Positions 63,280 to 64,000 of a DNA stretch of 64,000 bases are shown here, piece by piece. The notes beneath the pieces are model-generated. The model worked only from the letters and a program-made list of their open reading frames with translations, was not told the origin of the DNA and searched no databases. The first letter of the stretch is position 1. Each line of letters opens with the position of its first letter. This DNA is from Microbacterium ginsengisoli (GTDB lineage Bacteria > Actinomycetota > Actinomycetes > Actinomycetales > Microbacteriaceae). Location of the stretch: the NCBI RefSeq assembly GCF_000956535.1, contig NZ_JYIY01000080.1, forward strand, positions 186,001 through 250,000, read 5' to 3'. A program made the translations under genes and the position numbers.

Positions 63280-64000
63280 TGGCCCGTTCCCCCCGGCAGT
63301 GGCTGCGACGCCGCTGGTCTCTGCAGACGCGCCTCATGGTCACAGTGATCGGCTTCGTCTCGGTTCTGCTGGTGGCGATCGGCTTCGCGACCGGTGCGAT
63401 CCTGAACCACATCCTGCAGGACAACCTCACCGCGCGCCTCACGAACGAGATGCAGCTGCTGCGGGTCGATCAGACCTCGACCGCGGCCGAGATCCTCACC
63501 GGCGGACGCCAGGAGGCCGGCTTCCTCCTGGTGGTGCAGAACTTCTCTAACGGGCCGACGTCACCCCAGACCGTGACCGGCGCCTACGTCGGCAGCGACC
63601 TCACCGTGCACACGATGACCTCGGCCGACCAGTCCGCGCTCATCGCGGACCTGCGCACACCGGGCGATCCCGACAGCGGCGCGGTGACCGAGGCGACCGC
63701 GGGAACGCTGGGCAAGTACCGCCTGATGGCGGCGACGGCGCCCGGAGGCACCTACGTCATCATCGGCATCCCGACATCGACGCTCACCCAGACCGTCACC
63801 CCCATCCTCACGACGGTGGCCGGGGTGACGGTGGGCGGCCTCCTGCTGCTCGCCATCATCCTGACCTTCGTGATCCGGCGCAGCTTCGCTCCGCTGCGTG
63901 CCGTCGCCGACACCGCCACGCGCGTCGCCGCGCTCCCGCTCTCCGAGGGTGACGTGTCGATCTCTGAACGCGTGCCGAACGGGCAGACCGACGACACGAC
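63279..64000 (+). CDS. Sensor histidine kinase, N-terminal part (runs off window)
   Basis: The frame from ATG 63279, overlapping the regulator TGA, stays open to the window end, giving about 240 residues. It shows a basic N-terminus (RQWLRRRWSLQTRLMVTV), membrane helix 1 (about 20-45), an extracytoplasmic sensor region with AEILTGGRQEAGF and Thr/Ala-rich stretches, helix 2 (about 178-202) and the start of a HAMP linker (RRSFAPLRAVADTATRVAALPLSEGD). The dimerisation and ATPase domains lie beyond the window. Partner of the adjacent regulator. Confidence 0.92.
   Translation, partial: MARSPRQWLRRRWSLQTRLMVTVIGFVSVLLVAIGFATGAILNHILQDNLTARLTNEMQLLRVDQTSTAAEILTGGRQEAGFLLVVQNFSNGPTSPQTVTGAYVGSDLTVHTMTSADQSALIADLRTPGDPDSGAVTEATAGTLGKYRLMAATAPGGTYVIIGIPTSTLTQTVTPILTTVAGVTVGGLLLLAIILTFVIRRSFAPLRAVADTATRVAALPLSEGDVSISERVPNGQTDDT

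Overview
The window is about 70% G+C, almost fully coding, and reads as the chromosome of a high-GC actinobacterium, most likely family Microbacteriaceae and Microbacterium-like. This rests on GTG-rich starts, the housekeeping gene neighbourhoods, and actinobacterial families such as DUF6264, DUF4245, DUF4307, DUF501, DUF5134 and DUF6328. I see no insertion sequence, integrase, CRISPR array or phage module, and no gene-free stretch above 300 bases. It looks like core chromosome rather than an island.

Layout. 1-4.9 kb: end of an MFS transporter, a small Cys-rich peptide, a two-gene fluoride channel (crcB pair), a zinc alcohol dehydrogenase, a zinc-motif small protein, a lipoprotein, a YchJ-like protein and an odd alpha/beta hydrolase. 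5.1-9.8 kb: ychF, a RibD/DHFR-like reductase, a methyltransferase, a DnaQ-like exonuclease, rmuC. 9.9-12.1 kb: divergent glpX and fbaA (gluconeogenic phosphatase and aldolase). 12.2-18.8 kb: minus-strand ispH-DUF6264-MOSC, then plus-strand xseA-xseB-DUF4245-beta carbonic anhydrase-fumC. 18.8-21 kb: two-component system. 21.2-27 kb: phoH, uppS, hemolysin III, DUF4307, greA, ilvA. 27-31.2 kb: htpX-lemA and an aldolase-fold/sugar-lactone-oxidase pair. 31.3-33.3 kb: DUF6328, an unusual tRNA, a GNAT-AAA fusion ATPase. 33.4-38.6 kb: the minus-strand chain eno-ftsB-DUF501-S8 protease-ndh. 38.7-43.4 kb: O-methyltransferase, DUF1648, DUF4442, APC permease, SGNH hydrolase. 43.4-46.5 kb: nhaA-mazG-hisS. 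46.7-50.6 kb: ppc, gamma carbonic anhydrase-like protein, a glyoxalase-fold gene broken by a TGA. 50.6-55.5 kb: rplY-pth-mfd. 55.8-60 kb: small membrane protein, DUF5134, PepSY protein, divergent gntK/gnd. 60.1-64 kb: a MacB-like ABC exporter divergent from a two-component system whose kinase runs off the end.

How the genes work together. Central carbon metabolism is well represented: fbaA, glpX, eno, ppc, fumC, gntK and gnd. Two carbonic anhydrase-family genes may bear on bicarbonate supply. Genome maintenance is covered by xseAB, rmuC, mfd and an exonuclease; translation by pth, rplY, hisS and ychF; the envelope by uppS, ispH and ftsB.

Two window-wide patterns stand out. Nearly twenty genes start six to eight bases after a -10-like hexamer (TANNNT or a close variant), the architecture of leaderless mRNA, and this helps choose start codons. 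Second, the heptamer GGATGCC/GGCATCC is strikingly common while its C/T counterpart GGACGCC/GGCGTCC looks scarce; a methylation-deamination or restriction-avoidance history is one possible explanation. Local oddities are a class I tRNA with a UAA anticodon, a hydrolase whose nucleophile motif has two residues swapped, and the nonsense-interrupted glyoxalase gene.
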